This document shows, one piece after another, positions 5,353-7,111 of a stretch of 7,111 nt of DNA (positions are counted from its first letter, which is position 1; each line of letters starts with the position of its first letter). Origin of the DNA: Methanotrichaceae archaeon (GTDB lineage: Archaea; Halobacteriota; Methanosarcinia; Methanotrichales; Methanotrichaceae); NCBI GenBank assembly GCA_013329455.1, contig DUKF01000172.1, positions 1-7,111 on the forward strand. The letters are read 5' to 3'. The position numbers and the translations under genes were made by a program. The notes under the pieces were generated by a model. The model saw only the letters and a program-made list of their open reading frames with translations, did no database searches and was not told where the DNA came from.

Positions 5353-5361
5353 AAGATAAAT
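5353..5361 (-). promoter_or_regulatory. TATA box of the tRNA-Val/tRNA-Phe unit
   Basis: On the minus strand ATTTATCTT resembles a TATA box, preceded by the purine-containing GAAGG as a possible BRE. About 26 nt downstream is position 5330, ten bases before the first base of tRNA-Val, which fits a short processed leader. Confidence 0.5.
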
Positions 5362-5379
5362 CCTTCGGTCAGGGCCGGA

Positions 5380-5550
5380 CGAAGGGACCGAGAAAAACGG
5401 GAAGAGAAGAAGGTGAGGGCGGGAAGGTTGGGTGGTGTGTGGAGGAAGGCTGGAAGATCTGGGCGAAGGATGGTGGGCAGAAAGAGAACAAGAAAAAGAG
5501 CGAGAAAACAAAATGGAACAGAAATGGAAAAAAGGCGGGGAGAAATGAGG
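5380..5550. other. Polypurine/polypyrimidine spacer between carB and the tRNA pair
   Basis: The plus strand here is overwhelmingly G and A, with few C and only scattered T; the transcribed strand of carB is therefore a long C/T-rich tail. Open frames through it translate to Arg/Lys/Glu-rich or Phe/Leu/Pro-rich low-complexity peptides with no ribosome-binding site, so I see no gene. The composition itself keeps frames open and explains them. T-rich pieces could act as extra termination signals for carB transcripts. Confidence 0.6.
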
Positions 5551-5576
5551 CGAAAAGCAAAGCCCCTTCGGGACTT
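5550..5576 (-). terminator. Terminator of carB
   Basis: On the minus strand AAGTCCC-GAA-GGGGCTT forms a 7-bp stem with one U-G wobble and a three-base loop, followed by TGCTTTT. It begins four bases after the carB stop, with more T-rich sequence beyond. Confidence 0.6.
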
Positions 5577-5580
5577 CACC

Positions 5581-7111
5581 TCACCTTACTTCCTGGTGAT
5601 ACTCGTTCAGCGCCTTGATGGTGATCTCGCCGGTTTTGGCGATCTCGATCGCCTGGGCCGCGGCCCGCGCCGCCTGGACCGTGGTTATGTAGGGTACGTG
5701 GTAGTCGACGGCGTTTCTCCTGATCTGGAAACCGTCCTTGACCGACTGTTTCGTCGTCGGCGTGTTTATTATCAGGCTCACCTCGCCCCGCTTAATGTAG
5801 TCGAGGACGTTCGGGCTTCCGATGTAGATCTTGTTGACCTTCTCGACTGAAATTCCCATCCCTGCGAGGAAGTCGGCCGTCCCATCGGTGGCGATGATCG
5901 AAAGGCCAGACTCGGCGAGCTTCCTTACGACCTCGGCGATCGGCCCCTTGTCCTCGTCCCTAACCGAGATGAAGACGATTCCTTCTGTTGGAAGGGTGTT
6001 GTCGGCGCTCAATTCCGCCTTGAAGAAGGCGAGTCCCGGAACGTAATCGATGCCCATCACCTCTCCTGTCGACCTCATCTCTGGTCCCAGGAGTGCGTCG
6101 GCTCCCGGGAGCTTGTCGAAGGGGAGGAGAACCTCCTTCACCGAGACGAAAGGAAGAGTCGGCTCTTTGGTGTACCCCAGCTCCTGGAGGGTCTTTTCGA
6201 TCATCACCCCTGCCGCGATCTTGGCGAGTGGCAGGCCCACCGTCTTCGAGACGAATGGTATGGTTCTGCTGGACCTGGGGTTTGCCTCCAGGACGTAGAC
6301 GATCCCTTCCTTGTAGGCCATCTGGATGTTGAGGATCCCCTTCACCTGGAGGGCGATGGCGATCTTCTTGACGTATTCCCGGACGGTGTCAAGGACCGCG
6401 GGCGGTATCGTCTGGGGCGGAATGATGCAGGCGCTGTCGCCGGAGTGGATTCCAGCCTCCTCGATGTGCTCCATTATCGCGCCAATCAGGACCTCCTCGC
6501 CGTCCGAAACGGCGTCGACGTCGATCTCGATGGCATTCTGGAGGAAGTCGTCGATGAGGATCGGGTGCTCCGGCGCGACCCTTACAGCCTCCCTCATGTA
6601 AACCTCAAGCTCCCTCTCGTCGTAGACGATCTCCATCGCTCTGCCGCCGAGGACGTAGCTCGGCCTCACGAGAACCGGGTAGCCGATCCTCTTCGCCTCG
6701 GCTTTCGCCTGATCTGGGGACGTGGCGTAACCCGCCTCGGGCTGGGGTATCCCCATCTTCCTGAGGGCGAGGTTGAACCTCTCTCTGTCCTCGGCCATGT
6801 CGATGTTCTCGGGGCTGGTTCCCAGGATCTTGGTATCCAGGCCCAGTCTTGCGATCTCTTTTTCCAGGGGGTCGGCGAGGTTGACCGCGGTCTGGCCACC
6901 GAACTGGACCATGACTCCGTAGTACCTCTCCTTCTCGATGATGTTCACGACGTCCTCGAGAGTGAGTGGCTCAAAGAAGAGCTTGTCAGAGGTGTCGTAA
7001 TCGGTGGAGACGGTCTCGGGGTTGTTGTTGACTATGTGAGCCTCGATCCCCTGAGCCCTGAGAGCGAGGACCGCGTGGACGGTGGAGTAGTCGAACTCGA
7101 TCCCCTGGCCG
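5581..7111 (-). CDS. carB: Carbamoyl-phosphate synthase large subunit, C-terminal half (5' end outside window)
   Basis: CarB makes carbamoyl phosphate from bicarbonate, ammonia (from glutamine through CarA) and two ATP, feeding pyrimidine and arginine synthesis in the cytoplasm. The frame is open from the right edge (first full codon at 7108-7110) to the TGA at 5581-5583, giving 509 visible residues of about 1070. It starts inside the second synthetase half, at GQGIEFDYSTVHA. Further motifs are NNNPETVSTDYDTSDKLFFE, VMVQFGGQTAVNLA, the ATP-grasp loop RPSYVLGGRAMEI and the metal/phosphate motif EANPRSSRTIPFVSK. The last 130 or so residues (from EGIVFISVRDEDKG) form the MGS-like allosteric domain, where effectors such as UMP bind in characterised enzymes. 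The terminal helix ends in EYHQEVR. No frameshift or missing motif is seen. Some archaea split carB into two genes near this region, and the window cannot show which form is present. Confidence 0.98.
   Translation of the reverse strand, partial: GQGIEFDYSTVHAVLALRAQGIEAHIVNNNPETVSTDYDTSDKLFFEPLTLEDVVNIIEKERYYGVMVQFGGQTAVNLADPLEKEIARLGLDTKILGTSPENIDMAEDRERFNLALRKMGIPQPEAGYATSPDQAKAEAKRIGYPVLVRPSYVLGGRAMEIVYDERELEVYMREAVRVAPEHPILIDDFLQNAIEIDVDAVSDGEEVLIGAIMEHIEEAGIHSGDSACIIPPQTIPPAVLDTVREYVKKIAIALQVKGILNIQMAYKEGIVYVLEANPRSSRTIPFVSKTVGLPLAKIAAGVMIEKTLQELGYTKEPTLPFVSVKEVLLPFDKLPGADALLGPEMRSTGEVMGIDYVPGLAFFKAELSADNTLPTEGIVFISVRDEDKGPIAEVVRKLAESGLSIIATDGTADFLAGMGISVEKVNKIYIGSPNVLDYIKRGEVSLIINTPTTKQSVKDGFQIRRNAVDYHVPYITTVQAARAAAQAIEIAKTGEITIKALNEYHQEVR

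Noticed and set aside
5332..5850. Plus-strand open frame of 172 codons across the polypurine tract into carB
   Set aside because: Its open length is explained by the purine bias, and its second half is antisense to carB.
1..7111. CRISPR array, insertion sequence ends or tRNA-linked integration
   Set aside because: No regularly spaced repeats, no transposase or integrase motif, and no direct copy of a tRNA 3' end were seen near the two tRNA genes.

Overview
The window looks like a stretch of archaeal chromosome, most likely from a euryarchaeal methanogen; Methanothrix (Methanosaeta)-like is my best guess, from general familiarity and not from a search. The supporting signs are TATA-like boxes about 25 nt ahead of inferred transcript starts, purine-rich Shine-Dalgarno sites, tRNA genes without an encoded CCA end, GC-rich codons in the metabolic genes with AT-rich intergenic spacers, and T-rich tracts after genes. 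No mobile element, CRISPR array or prophage gene is visible.

Left part (1-1920, minus strand): an apparent three-gene operon read leftwards. It holds a GerW/YtfJ-family protein, a membrane-anchored DUF2953-type protein and a ketopantoate reductase (PanE) whose C-terminus runs off the window. The GerW-DUF2953 pair has the same make-up as the ytfJ-ytfI pair of spore-forming Firmicutes, although no archaeon is known to sporulate. A compact hairpin sits directly before the panE start.

Middle part (1921-4268, plus strand): an AT-rich divergent promoter region, a possible 74-codon gene of unknown function closed by a terminator-like hairpin, and then a KamA-family radical SAM/PLP aminomutase with a long (about 205 nt) leader. 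The aminomutase has the CX3CX2C cluster motif, but the two Asp positions that bind lysine in true lysine 2,3-aminomutase appear to be replaced, so its substrate may not be lysine. A 370-nt stretch without a convincing gene follows.

Right part (4269-5094, plus strand): the most interesting gene of the window. It encodes a secreted protein with a Sec-type signal peptide, a Cys-free acidic central region and a 66-residue C-terminal block with 12 cysteines. This layout resembles halocin C8-type archaeocin precursors (leader, pro/immunity region, Cys-rich peptide). It has its own promoter and a strong hairpin terminator.

Far right (5150-7111, minus strand): a tRNA-Val(GAC)/tRNA-Phe(GAA) pair with its own promoter and T-tract terminator, then a strongly strand-asymmetric polypurine spacer, then the C-terminal half of carbamoyl-phosphate synthase large subunit (carB), which enters from the window edge and ends at a hairpin terminator. 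Apart from the gerW-DUF2953-panE operon and the tRNA pair, the genes appear to be separately transcribed and functionally unrelated.
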